Shown: piece by piece, positions 1 to 10,236 of the stretch
How positions within the stretch are numbered: position 1 is the stretch's first letter
Layout: each line of letters begins with the position of its first letter
Assembly (NCBI GenBank): GCA_910591455.2
Contig: OU342820.1
Location: 496,001-560,000, forward strand
DNA length: 64,000 bases
Direction: 5' to 3'
Origin: Pholis gunnellus
Lineage: Eukaryota; Chordata; Actinopteri; Perciformes; Pholidae
Translations under genes and position numbers: made by a program
Notes under the pieces: model-generated
Seen by the model: only the letters and a program-made list of their open reading frames with translations
What the model was told of the DNA's origin: nothing
Databases searched by the model: none

Positions 1-190
1 AACTCAGTTAGGTTTAGGCAACAAAACTACTTAGGTTCCAGAAAAGATTGTAAAATACTTAGTTAGGTTTAGGAAACGATCGTGAAATACTACGTTGGGT
101 TTAGGAAACGATTGTGAAATACTGAGTTAGGGGTTAGGAAACAATAGTTTTAGGCAGCAAAACTACTTAGTTCTGTTTGGGAAAAGATTG
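1..190. repeat. Tandem 'gttaggtttaggaaacg' repeat
   Basis: Several imperfect copies of a motif like gttaggtttaggaaacgat followed by tgtgaaatact lie head to tail. The reverse complement of the same motif occurs inside the interspersed repeats near 33.5 kb and 44.6 kb, and a related piece is at about 21.34 kb. It is therefore part of a dispersed family, not a local simple repeat. It lies 3' of the last visible rara exon, in intron sequence if the missing final exon is further left. No coding sequence is seen here. Confidence 0.6.
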
Positions 191-450
191 CTGTTTGGGT
201 TACCATGGAAGTGGTGTTACTACATTACACAAGTTACGTGACAAATAAATAAATCAACGTTGATTTCTCGTTTCACACGTGAAACAAACAGCATCATTTC
301 CCTCCCGGCTGAAAGGTTGCTGTTTGTTTGCTACCTAAAAGTTGCTGTTACGGAAATATGTCACAATGTAGGCAGCGGACTGTCTAACCACGTTACCAGT
401 GCCTGTCGCTCCGCCCAAGTCATTTGTGTGTGTGTGTGTGTGTGTCTCAC

Positions 451-541
451 CCTTCACACTGATGCTCCTGAGGTCAGTAATCTTCATCAGTATCTTGGGG
501 AACATGCAGGGTTTCTCGGGCCTCCTCCTCCTCACGTAGAG
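451..541 (-). CDS. rara: rara ligand-binding-domain exon, 3' half of the split 159-nt exon
   Basis: This 91-nt exon starts after acceptor cggcacag and ends at donor AAGG|gtgaga. It encodes [11 protein letters not shown], then [19 protein letters not shown] plus one base: helices 10-11 of the retinoic-acid-receptor ligand-binding domain. In all RARs this is followed by an exon starting AER...ITLKMEIPG (helix 12 / AF-2); that exon is not found down to position 1, so the gene continues past the left edge. Phase 0 on entry and phase 1 on exit fit its neighbours. The donor is followed within a few bases by a CA repeat (read on the minus strand). The 91 nt plus the 68-nt exon at 2233-2300 total 159 nt, the size I recall for the single homologous human exon. 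Confidence 0.93.
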
Positions 542-1454
542 CTGTGCCGACACACGAAGGAAAAGTATTTGTTAGTATGTATGAATATAAATAAATATAT
601 ATACTTGGTAAAGCAGCTATTTTATCATACCGTTAACCACTGATGCTTGAGTGTAAGAATTGAAACATTCATTTTCATCATTTGGACAACTTTCTACATT
701 GTTTGGTGGATTAATATATTGTTGTTTTAGACTAATTGAAATATTTCTATTGATAATAAATGATGTGTGTTTTACTGGAGGATCAGACTTTTGACTGTTG
801 CTGAATGTCTCACTCACAGTATTGTCATGCCTGCCACGACACTGCTGAATAAATACAGTGGAAAAACAAATACATATGTATCTGTTGTATTCTTATTTAA
901 TTCTGCTCCATATGGTGATAATGATCTTAAATCCTTAAATTCATCCTTTGAAAGGTTAAATCTGGTGATCTCTTTTAATGCCAACTAATCCAATGAAAAG
1001 AACAAAACCAACAATAAATTGTGTGTTAATCCAAACGCTGATCTGTTTCTTCTACGCCTTGGAGCTCCATGGCTGTCCAAACACCAATACAAACACATCA
1101 GTGAGCCACACTGTTGCCCCAGGTGACATTTGTGTTATTTTAATACTATGAACACACACACACACACACTGTAGTTTATTTAGACCCAATCACACATATA
1201 CCCGCCTGTTGCGTTTGCTTTAAAACTACAGGGATCTGTATTACTAATCCCTGTTAAGCCCTGTACTATGAAACTAAAACAAAGATACACACCTAAAGTA
1301 AGAACAAACAGGCCACAGACTGGTTGGGAAAGTCAGAACGTGTAGAGTGTCTTTTGACAATAAGGAACTTCTTTTTTTCTAACAGATATCATTTTTCAGA
1401 CAGACTTTTTTTTAACATTGTCACAAACATCCTGAGTCAGTGTAAATATTTTTT

Positions 1455-1695
1455 TTATTGTCATCTAGAGTAATTATTTTCATAAAAACACAGCTCAAGT
1501 TATTAGTAAATGATAAGTAATTGTATTTTTATTTAAAACTAGCTTTAATAAATATATTATAAGCTGCTTAGAGCCAGCGTTAGGAAGTTAAACAGTTTAT
1601 AGTTCCCTCTCTAGTATCTTTTATTTATTGCCTCATCCTTTAAACAACTGGATTTATTAAAGTTTCTCGCCCAAAAACTACATTTTACAAGATTA
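1455..1695. repeat. Interspersed repeat copy in the exon-splitting intron
   Basis: Shares long stretches with 12180-12420: variants of gaagttaaacag, then ttccctctctagtatct, then acaactggatttatt, in the same order and spacing. The two copies are clearly diverged, so this is an old interspersed element of unknown class. It is one of the few clues to what the surrounding intron is made of. Confidence 0.7.
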
Positions 1696-2074
1696 CATTT
1701 GAACACATCATGATACAGTTCTACTTTTTCTTACGCCCAATACGAATATTTAGTGAATCGAGTTTGAGCGCATCTCAATGCAAGTCAATGCAAGTCAACG
1801 CGACCTCCGTTAGCAGTGCTCCGTTATAAGCCGGACTGTGTTAGGGAGAGACTTTGTGCTGTCAGCAGACGAGCCGTTCACTGTGATTACTGTGAGCAGC
1901 CTGATGGGAATGAATAACAATATAATAAGTGTAATAATATATATTATAAGAAGTATAATACCTATGTATAAACGGTATAATAAGTTAGCTGTTCCAGATG
2001 TTTTAAGGCTGTTCCTCCACGGCCTATTTTGGACTTGGCAGTTGTAGCGAATTGTGAAGAACTTTTCACACTGA

Positions 2075-2078
<4 letters not shown>

Positions 2079-2116
<38 letters not shown>
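2079..2116. repeat. (GT)n microsatellite
   Basis: About 19 GT units in the rara intron between the two halves of the split exon. Confidence 0.95.
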
Positions 2117-2117
<1 letters not shown>

Positions 2118-2173
2118 TGTGTAACTGTGGAGACTGAAAACCAAACAATGCGGCTGATTGGTCGTTGCGTCTC

Positions 2174-2216
<43 letters not shown>
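2174..2216. repeat. (AAT)n microsatellite
   Basis: About 14 trinucleotide units. On the transcribed (minus) strand this becomes an ATT run beginning about 16 nt downstream of the donor of the 68-nt rara exon. Confidence 0.95.
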
Positions 2217-2220
<4 letters not shown>

Positions 2221-2232
2221 ATGGTTTCAAAC

Positions 2233-2300
2233 CTTCAATGCTTCAAGCATCGGCTCCTGAAGAACATCCACCTTGTCTGACTCTTCCAGATCCTGACGGT
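2233..2300 (-). CDS. rara: rara 68-nt LBD micro-exon, 5' half of the split 159-nt exon
   Basis: The acceptor tgtgtgtgcag abuts a short TG repeat and the donor is AAG|gtttga. Read in phase after the upstream exon (…LLCG), it gives D-RQDLEESDKVDVLQEP then MLEALK, the helix 8-9 region; human RARA has a very similar DRQDLEQPDRVDMLQEP. It enters in phase 1 and leaves in phase 0, which joins exactly to LYVRRRR at 541. The exon is too short to stand out as an open frame and was found by looking for the missing family motif. Its strength depends on homology and the two splice sites, which agree. Confidence 0.88.
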
Positions 2301-2301
2301 C

Positions 2302-2321
2302 TGCACACACACACACACACA
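2302..2321. repeat. Short (CA)n next to the rara micro-exon acceptor
   Basis: Around ten CA units on the plus strand. Read on the minus strand this is a TG tract running into the acceptor AG of the 68-nt exon, in place of a normal polypyrimidine tract. Confidence 0.8.
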
Positions 2322-2495
2322 TACAAAGAACATGAATATGTACAGATATCATCTCTATTAGACAAAATAATTCCTGTCCTTACACGTTTATTTTCCCACC
2401 ACAGCACTAAACACCAAAGCAACTCTGCATTCCCTCACGATTTTCTATCATTCCTTATTTTATTTCATATTCCTCAGAAACACCAGGTGCAGTAC

Positions 2496-2700
2496 CTCCA
2501 CAGAGCAGGCAGATGGCGCTAAGCAACCCCGTCTCTGCGTCGTCCATCTCCAGCGGCAGCAGCTGGTTGGCGAAAGAGAACACCAGGTCGGTGAGAGGTC
2601 CGAACCCGGCGTTGTGCATCTGTGTGCGGTTCAGGGTCAGACCGTCGGAGAAGGTCATGGTGTCCTTGTCTGGGGTGTAGCGGGTGCAGATCCTCAGAAT
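2496..2700 (-). CDS. rara: rara ligand-binding-domain exon (205 nt)
   Basis: This 205-nt exon has acceptor catgtttcag and donor TGGAG|gtactg. It encodes [54 protein letters not shown] and [14 protein letters not shown]: helices 5-8 of the ligand-binding domain. The first residue is Ile (ILRICTRY), the RAR alpha/beta state; RAR gamma has Met. The exon length equals that of the human counterpart as I recall it. Leu in LLCG replaces the usual Ile. Confidence 0.97.
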
Positions 2701-2781
2701 CTGAAACATGAGATAAATTCCCGCTGTAGCTGTACATTTCTCTTCGCTTCGGTATCGTTCTGTGTGACAAAGAGAACTCAC

Positions 2782-2958
2782 CAGTATGTCGAGGCAGGCG
2801 GATTTGAGCAGGGTGATCTGGTCGGCGATGGTTAGCGTGGTGAAACCGGGGAGCTGCTTGGCGAACTCCACCGTCTTGATGATGCACTTGGTGGACAACT
2901 CGCTGAACTTGTCCCAGAGGCTGACATCCAGAGCGACACGGTGCTCCGAGCTGTTGCT
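2782..2958 (-). CDS. rara: rara ligand-binding-domain exon (177 nt)
   Basis: Acceptor ccctgaacctgcag, donor CTG|gtgagt. It encodes [59 protein letters not shown]: helices 1-5 of the LBD, including helix 3 and the signature region that forms the co-regulator groove. The Ser in FSELSTKC and the series [18 protein letters not shown] match RAR alpha rather than beta or gamma (Ala at the Ser position). Both ends are phase 0. LKSACLDIL has Ser where most RARs have Ala. Confidence 0.97.
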
Positions 2959-3474
2959 CTGCAGGTTCAGGGTCAGGTAGGGGATAGAAGGCAGAGAGAC
3001 ACAAACAGTAAGAAAACCAGCATTATAGGTTTTGTAGTGAGAGTTATTAAAGTTACTACGAGGAACTTTCATTTTGTGTTGATTTTCCACGGTCCCTGCT
3101 GATTAAAGCGGTAGTGTCTCTGAGCACCAGAGTCCCTTTCTAAACCTCTCATTTTATTGCAGCAGGCGTGTGACAGCGAAGCCAGATCTGAGTCTGTCGG
3201 CGGTGGGCTGGTCTATGGAATCTGAGCTGAGGACGTTTCTGGTGAACACGCATGATTTCGTCAGATTTTGCGTGGAATCTGCCCAGGTGGCACCGATAAC
3301 AAGCATTGTGGATAACTATGTAGAAATAGTCAATCTCCTCGCTGATGGTCTAGTTTACTCAGTAAATCAGTATTACATTGAGACTGTTTCATAACCAGTT
3401 AAAAGTTCCTCACAGTAACTTTAAGACGATCTTTCTGCATTTCTTTATTAAAGTAAGCGTGTTGCTGTGTGTAC
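2959..3474 (-). other. rara: rara intron with an interspersed-repeat copy
   Basis: Intron between the hinge exon and the first LBD exon. About 3300-3425 matches the reverse complement of about 31080-31200, sharing gactgtttcataaccagtt and neighbouring blocks. It is a member of a dispersed family of unknown class. No coding sequence is seen. Confidence 0.7.
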
Positions 3475-3635
3475 CGTGGTGTACTTTCCCAGCTGACCCA
3501 GGGAGGGAAAGGTGTCCTGGTGGGCCCGGCGGACTCCTTCAATCATCTGCTCCGTGTCTGCCGACAGGACGTAGATCTCCGTCTCTCCCTGCCGCTTCTC
3601 CTCCTTCTTCTTCTTCATCCTGTCGTTTCGCACCA
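3475..3635 (-). CDS. rara: rara hinge (D region) exon, 161 nt
   Basis: Acceptor ccgtccag, donor ACCACG|gtacac. It encodes (L)[17 protein letters not shown], then [20 protein letters not shown], then [16 protein letters not shown]: the basic end of the DNA-binding domain, the hinge and LBD helix 1. The KKKK stretch is the usual nuclear-localisation and corepressor-hinge region. Phase 1 in, phase 0 out. The family-invariant Cys in SLCQLGKYTT / ALCQLGKYTT is Gly here. The split codon joining to MSKE gives Leu where human RARA has Ser. Confidence 0.95.
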
Positions 3636-4555
3636 CTGGACGGTGGGAGTGGAGAAAGATCGAAGATTTAGCTCGGAAGTTAAAGCAGAAAATGCACTAA
3701 ATGGAAACAAATAGAGTGACGCGGCTCTTTGGAAGCTCTTCTGTCGTGTTTATTTATGCTTCTCACCAGCCTTTAGCTTCTTGTAAATCCTAGGCAGTGA
3801 GGGTCGAATGAAAAGAGATTACTTTATGAGAAAAGAAGAATTTTTGGAGCTTGGAGCGATTTAATATATTGTGCATCAATTGCCCATTCTTTTTTGTAAT
3901 CCTGCAAGTGTATGGAATAATAATACACAAAGTATACATAGAAGCCTGACAGTACATCTCTGGATTACTCCTTTAAGATTCAAAAACACAGATGATGTAT
4001 AGTGATGCAAGACGCTGGTTGTTATGAGTTACTGCTGGTGGTTTTGTGGGGCATTTATCAGCTGACAAAGGCCTCCAGAGGGAGACAAATATCAAGGTTT
4101 AAACACTGTGCTGCCTGCTTGAAGTCACTTAGTGCACTCGGTTCTGCTTTATTAGTGCATGACAACAAAAATTAAAGGGACAGTTCATCCCTGAAATCCT
4201 AAATATATTATCTCCTGCCTGTAGTGCTATTTATCGATCGACCTTGTTTTGGTGCGAGTTGCAGAGTTTTGGAGGCATAGAGGCGTAGAGATGTGTTAAA
4301 TAATCATGACCCGGATACTCCAGGTAATCCACAGACCTTGTTGCGCATGGCTGTTGAGCTTTTCAAATGTTTTTTTTTTTTTTTTTTATTTTGCATTGAG
4401 CCATATAATCCCATTATATTGGAAAGCTCTACGGCCAGAGATACCTCACAGAAAAGCAATCTAGATTGATAAATAGCACTACAGGTGAAAAATGTGTATT
4501 TTTGATTTGGCAAAAAAAATAAAATATGGCACCGCATCCACATCACTGTACTCAC
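3636..4555 (-). other. rara: rara intron, nothing recognised
   Basis: About 0.9 kb between the second zinc-finger exon and the hinge exon. Contains a T run at 4370-4387. No coding sequence or recognisable mobile element seen. Confidence 0.6.
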
Positions 4556-4697
4556 ACTCCTTGGACATGCCGACTTCGAGGCATTTCTGCAGCCGACAGG
4601 ACTGACACCGGTTCCTCGTCACCTTGTTTATGACACACACTTTGTCTCGGTGACACGTGTACACCATGTTCTTCTGGATGCTCCTCCGAAAGAAACC
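4556..4697 (-). CDS. rara: rara DNA-binding-domain exon, second zinc finger (142 nt)
   Basis: Acceptor ctccatgtcag, donor GGAGT|gtgagt. It encodes [47 protein letters not shown] plus one base: the C-terminal part of the nuclear-receptor DNA-binding domain, with its four zinc-binding cysteines present. It binds AGGTCA-type half-sites as a heterodimer with RXR. Three positions differ from what I recall as near-invariant in vertebrate RARs: CQSC for CQYC, KCLEVG for KCFEVG, and DKVCV for DKNCI. Exon length equals the human one. Confidence 0.96.
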
Positions 4698-5995
4698 CTG
4701 ACATGGAGAGAAGAATAAAACAATGGAGGCAATGACCGGCAGGGGAAGGACAGAACATTTGGAGGTGCAATAAAAACAGGAGCGACCTTGGCGTCAGAAC
4801 CAAAACTGTCACTTTTCATGATCACTGCTGCAAACACATTTTAATATTGCCGGGCAGCTGGTAAGCAGGTCAGTGCGTGTTATAAAAGGACATGACCACA
4901 AGCGCACAAAAGCCCACACAGATATCAAAGCAGATACTAATTGCATCCACAGATTATTTGTGTAAGTGTGCGTGTGGGATTAGATGAGGCAAAGAGGCTT
5001 ACAGATCCCAAGGGAGGCGCAAAGGTCACAACCTCTCCGCTTACACATTATGCAAATACTCAGTAGTCTCACGTAACTATTTTTCATTCAGCTTTTTCTA
5101 GGTGCGGCCGACACGTGTTTCACAACTAGCACGGCGCACGTTGTGGCAACGTCTACAAATGGTGTGGGGGGGGGGGCAGCGAGTCGGCCTTGTGTAGCTC
5201 TCGCGATGAATAACAGGAAGTGATGCCGTCCGCTTTATTTCCGGAGTGAAAAAATGGCGAACTGACAACGAAACCGCCAACGGGTAAAATGTACACGTGG
5301 TGGCTGTTTTCTAATCGCACGCCACTTTGTTTCAGTAAAACATTCCCGCAGTCTGTGACTTTTTCCTAAAAGTGTGTCACGAAGCAATGTAGTCACCCTC
5401 ATCGTAACATTTGTCAAGATGAAGTCCGGTTTAAAATATACCTACGGACAGGCTAACACTGCCCCATCAGGTGTCCCCAAAAAATATGTACAGTAGTCAA
5501 TGGCAAAAAGACAAATATTTTGTTGCTCCAGTTTGACATGTGCCTTGAATTGTCTGGCAAAATGAACCCAAAAGATGGCAGATGAAGCTAACGCTAACTA
5601 GCTGAAAGTAGGTCAGGTTACACTGGAGTGTAAACCTAACGTTATGGAGGTTTTGGAATATTTCATGACGTCAGTCAGAGACGGTCTAAAAAGAATCCTT
5701 TATTTCTTCACAACAGAAACTTGAGCGATATCTGATCAAATTCATATTAGTCACATACTTCCTGTTTTTCTCAGTGCATGGCTGCATGTCTTTATTATAG
5801 TAAAGGAGCATTTTACAAGAAGGCGAAGGATAAGTTTTGAATTTTGAATAAAATGAAATACTTTTGTCCAATCAATAATTGATTAATCAAAGCAAGTCAG
5901 ATGTCAAAATAGTTGTTAGCCGTTACCCAGAGTGAGTGTTGCAGTGTGTGTTGTGTCAGTGTAAGTTTAGCCCACTCATGTGTTTGGCTGCTTAC
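4698..5995 (-). other. rara: rara intron, nothing recognised
   Basis: 1.3 kb intron between the two zinc-finger exons. It contains a G run near 5164-5177 and otherwise single-copy-looking sequence. No gene or mobile element recognised. Confidence 0.6.
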
Positions 5996-6150
5996 CTTGC
6001 AACCCTCGCAGGCACTGACTCCATAGTGGTATCCTGAGGACTTGTCCTGGCAAACAAAGCAGGGCTTGTAGATGCGGGGCGGAGGTGGAGGCGAGGCCGG
6101 GCTGGGGACGAGGAGGTCCTCTCCCGAACTCGTGCTCTCAGTCTCTATGG
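5996..6150 (-). CDS. rara: rara exon with end of A/B region and first zinc finger (155 nt)
   Basis: Acceptor ctcctcccgcag, donor TGCAAG|gtaagc. Reads (S)[58 protein letters not shown] and GVSACEGCK are the RAR alpha forms of the first zinc finger (RAR gamma has CNDK and GVSSCEGCK); EGCKG holds the P-box. This is the common exon to which both A1 and A2 first exons splice in vertebrate RARA. The [10 protein letters not shown] stretch is the proline-rich B region with the conserved Ser-Pro phosphorylation context. Phase 1 in, phase 0 out. Confidence 0.96.
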
Positions 6151-7789
6151 CTGCGGGAGGAGACGGGGGGGAGGGAAACATTGTGTTCAGACATCAACAT
6201 CTCTCTGGTTTGTATTAGATTGGGAATATTTAAATATTGCATTTATTTATTGGAAGTGAATATTAAAAGGGATACTTTGACATTTTGGGGGACAGGTTAA
6301 CTTGCCTTTCTTGCTGAGAGTTAGTTTTCATGTCTGTATGGTATATAGCAAGCTACAATGATGTAATGAATAGTTTAAAACTCCTCGTCTCTGGTATTGT
6401 CTCAGTCCAAAATCCAAACGTCAAACTTTAGATAAAATAGAGAATGTAATCGTTTCCAAAATTCACAACATGTTTTTATCTGGTAAATATTCTGCTTCAA
6501 TCCATATTCATTGGCATTTTTACTGTTTGCATTTATAGAATACTTAACACAAAACTATATTTTCCCCATTTTGTTAGGGTGATGACGTCATCAAATATGA
6601 CAACATATGCCTAGTGCCTGCTGTGTCTCTGTCTCACAAAAATGTGACAAAATCAAATGAGCTGTTGAACAGAAATGGAAACATTGATGTACACAGAAGG
6701 TGGCATAATGAGCTCCGAAGCATGTACATGTTTGATTTCTATGTTCAGTTTGTCTGTAACCTTCGTAATGACAACCTTCTTTGGAAGTTATCATATTTGT
6801 TTTAAATGTTGCAAGCAGAGTGAAAAATAAAAAAAGTACTTGTATTGTATACAATTCTTAGGACCACCCAAAATATGTACTGCAATCCACAATGTCTTCA
6901 TGCAGACATTACAAATGGCACCACAAATTCAAAAAGTAATAACCCTCGATCCAGCGCCCTTTTGGGGGTGTGAAACGTCCCCAGAACGTTATTAGACCCT
7001 GGTCCTGGTGGTGGAAACACAATGAGTTCTTCAAAATGTTCCCCGTCCCTGGGGAAAGATCTCAGAGAGGCCTGAAGCACTGCTGTCTATGTTTGCATCT
7101 GATACACAGCTGGATGAGTCAAACGTATGCAAGACAAGACTTTTTAAAGAATGCTTCATCTTTGTTGAAATCATTTATGTTGCGCTTCACTTTTGCTTTT
7201 TTTAAATCATTACTGTATTGAATATGTTGTTTGTACTCAATACCATGTTGTATCATCAAACTCTAATCCAATCCCAACTCTAATCTCTTAATCACGTACT
7301 GCTTCTGTGAGGTGGGACTCAAGGTTCCGGCCGAGTGGGTCTGGTGAGGGAATGTGTTGCCATTGACACAGTCAAATTAACTACAGCGGTGGGATTAAAC
7401 CTTTTTAAATGAAATTATTTGTGTTCGGTAAATCCTACTGCTACTCATGTCAGGTCAAGACAAGGTCATGGCGGTCATTTTCAATTAACTTTTCAATTTC
7501 AGTTTAGTTTTGACTCTTTGATTTCATTTTAGCTCAGTTTTAGTCACTTTGCTCATGTAAAGTTAACTTCAGCTTTTCAGAAAGGTTTAGTTTGAATGTT
7601 TTCAGTAGTTTCAGTTTGTTTCAGGGCGGCTGTGTCTCAGTGGGTTGTTCTTTTTTCTGTTTGCCCGTGCCTTTTATTAAATCCCTTTTTGCACTGCACA
7701 ATTTACACTTAATCTATTTTAGCTTGTTTATATATTTTTTTGAATTGTATTCACCTGAATGTGTTTCTTTTGCACTCTGTCTTTTCGGG

Positions 7790-7860
7790 TTTTATGTGAA
7801 GCGCTTTGAGTTGCCTTGTTGCTGAAATGGACTAAATAAATAAACTGGCCTTGCCTTTAA
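7790..7860 (+). repeat. LINE-type 3' tail
   Basis: Sequence gaagcgctttgagttgcctt followed by tgctgaaatggactaaataaataaa is typical of the 3' ends of fish LINE and LINE-mobilised SINE repeats. The class is not decided. Confidence 0.5.
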
Positions 7861-8255
7861 TCACGAGGTTAACAGTTCAATCCCTGGCTCCTCTTGTCCG
7901 CATGTCAAAGTGTCCTTTAGTGAGATCAATGAACCCAACGTTGCTCCCTAACCCACTGAGAATGGGTTTATGTTTATGACGATTGTAATGAAGTTTATAT
8001 TGTTGAGTTTTAATACATTTTCACTGCTTATTTTATTATTTTTCCTTTTGGTTTCAGTTTTTAATTCACAATAGTAACCCTGGTTCAAGTGGGCTGCACA
8101 CCAGCAGCTGTGTGGTGAGTAAACCATAACATCCCGCTGCTAATTCTGTGTGCGGGCTCATCTGGTCAAAGTGTTTGTTATCTTTGTTAAGAGACAAGGC
8201 AAAGACGGACCGCGACCCATTTTAAGGTGACCCTTCAGATTAAGATACCACAACT

Positions 8256-8376
<121 letters not shown>

Positions 8377-8499
8377 CCCCTCCCCCTGCTTTAGTAGCCA
8401 TACCAGACATTCCACTATGGAGGAGATTCAAATCCCCTCCACTGGCCTGCTCTGTTTACATAGAGCAGAGAGAGAGACTCACAGAGAAATAAAGACAGG

Positions 8500-8544
8500 C
8501 GACCCTCCTCCTCCTCCTCCTCCTCCTCCTCCTCCTCCTCCTCC
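8500..8544. repeat. (CCT)n microsatellite
   Basis: About 14 CCT/TCC units after the sequence agacaggcga. Confidence 0.95.
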
Positions 8545-8933
8545 ATCTCCATACAATCCCTCCATCTTCCCCTCTCTCCTCTATTTGTCTTGGCTCTCCT
8601 CTCACTGACATGCTAGCCAACAGTTCCCCCGTCAGCGCTGTCTGACCTCCTTTAAACTTCTCTCTGCTCTTTGCCTCCTATTTCCAAGCATCCCTCACTC
8701 TTGTTTTCATCTGTGCGCTTTTTAAAATCTCTTCCTATTGCCTCTCGCTCCCGCGTTGTGCGTGCGGGACGTAGTCGCCAGCTTATTCAAACAGCATGTA
8801 CAGCTTTTAGCCGTAGGTTTTGGTTCAGAGAAAGACTTTTTTCTTGTGTTTTGATATGAGGGATGAGGTATTTTAAAGAGTGGGTTTGTATGAGATACAG
8901 TAGATGGCGGTCGGTACACCCCCAGTATGGAGA

Positions 8934-9207
8934 AACAGACAGGAGTACCAATGTACTGCTGGTGACAGCTAAAATAAATGTGTACGCTACATTTAGAACA
9001 TGTTCACCGCTTTATCTTTGCCTTCAGACTGTCCTTTTCTGACGGGGAACTGTAATGAAAGTGAGTATGCTCTCCTCTTCTCTTACTGTGAAATATTCTA
9101 ATTATAGCGTACACTTAAAACTGATGTAGATTTTTAGGTGTGTTTATAGGATTGTCCCCCCCCCAGCAGTACATTGCTTTGCTCCTGTGCTGGTACTCCT
9201 GTCTCTT
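8934..9207. repeat. Fold-back (MITE-like) repeat
   Basis: agacaggagtacca...gtactgctg at 8936-8963 is the reverse complement of cagcagtacattg...tactcctgtct at 9165-9206, with a ~15-bp gap in one arm and ~200 bp between the arms. This fits a degenerate inverted-repeat element. Outer limits are uncertain. Confidence 0.5.
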
Positions 9208-10236
9208 ATCTAATGTAGGCGATACACTGACTGTGGATAACTACCTCATACAACCCCCGCTTCAGAACAACCAGACTGTCCCTTTAACGGAGAGGAATAT
9301 TGGTGACTCGTCTTTGTGACTCACTCAAAATCGAAGCTTTAATAAATGAATTAATGTCATCGGTGAATAAACTCCAGAATCTTTGTGTGTCGTATGTCAT
9401 CACTAGTTACCCCGATGTAGGTAGGGTAGATCTTGATTCTGAGGCAAAATGTTTAAACGATGACTTGAATAGATATGTCTTTTGGTTTGTCCCTGTGGTG
9501 GCCCGTGTCGCTGGGCGTTATCAGTCTTGAATCAGTGGCCGCCTCCTCCACTTCTGTTATCACGACCTGGATCTCCTCTCTACGCCTCCCCAATGTGAAA
9601 GGCAAGGTCAGATGTTTGTCATTGTGCGACGCAGGAATGCAAAACAAAATGCAGTTGAAACCGAATGCTGCGCACGATCACGGGGACACCTGCAACTGCC
9701 TTACATTTGTCAAGGGAAAGTCAAGACGAGTGACTGTCAATTTTAACAACAGATTGTTTTGAGACATTAACACTAAGCTTGGGGTTTACTCTGGCCCGGG
9801 GCTACAAATAAAGCACTGTTAAAACCTTTTCAAAGACTGGGCCGTCCCTGCTCCGGGGCGGAGCTGCCGATCTGTGTCCTCAGGTCAGATCACAACGTTA
9901 CATGTTAGCCAGCGCTGGGGTAAGCCGTTTTTCCAAATCTGATGTGAACTAGTGTTTAATGGTCTCCCCGGGCGGTCCTGGCTTTGCAACAGCGGACAGT
10001 TCCTGAATAGAGAGCATGCTCTCTCAGCTTAGAGGCGGCCTCGGATCACGACACTGGCTTCTGCCTCTCGGACAGTTAACAAGGTGTTCTCAAACATATT
10101 ATTGTAGATGCTGTTAAGTCTCACTGACATCTGTTATCACTGCTAATTACTTTCTTCCAACTAACTTAATAAGTGCATGGACTTTAATTAAAGTTTGATG
10201 AGCGTGGCTATTATTTAGGCCATCATTTATTAACTA

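Larger units (their letters stand above)
542..2232 (-). other. rara: rara intron splitting the 159-nt LBD exon
   Basis: The intron is 1691 bp with canonical ends (AAG|gtttga ... cggcacag|CTC on the minus strand). It holds an (AAT)n run at 2174-2216, a (GT)n run at 2079-2116 and a segment at about 1455-1695 that is clearly homologous to 12180-12420, in intron 1 of the same gene. It therefore carries an interspersed repeat. No coding sequence is visible. I do not recall an intron at this site in human RAR genes. Whether it is a teleost-wide, lineage-specific or paralogue-specific gain cannot be told from one sequence. Confidence 0.8.

Noticed and set aside
2079..2522. 147-codon plus-strand frame starting in the GT repeat
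   Set aside because: Made of translated microsatellites (CVCV, NNNN) and antisense of rara exons.
2519..3004. 161-codon minus-strand frame over the rara LBD exons
   Set aside because: Shadow frame of real rara exons and not the reading frame that matches RAR.
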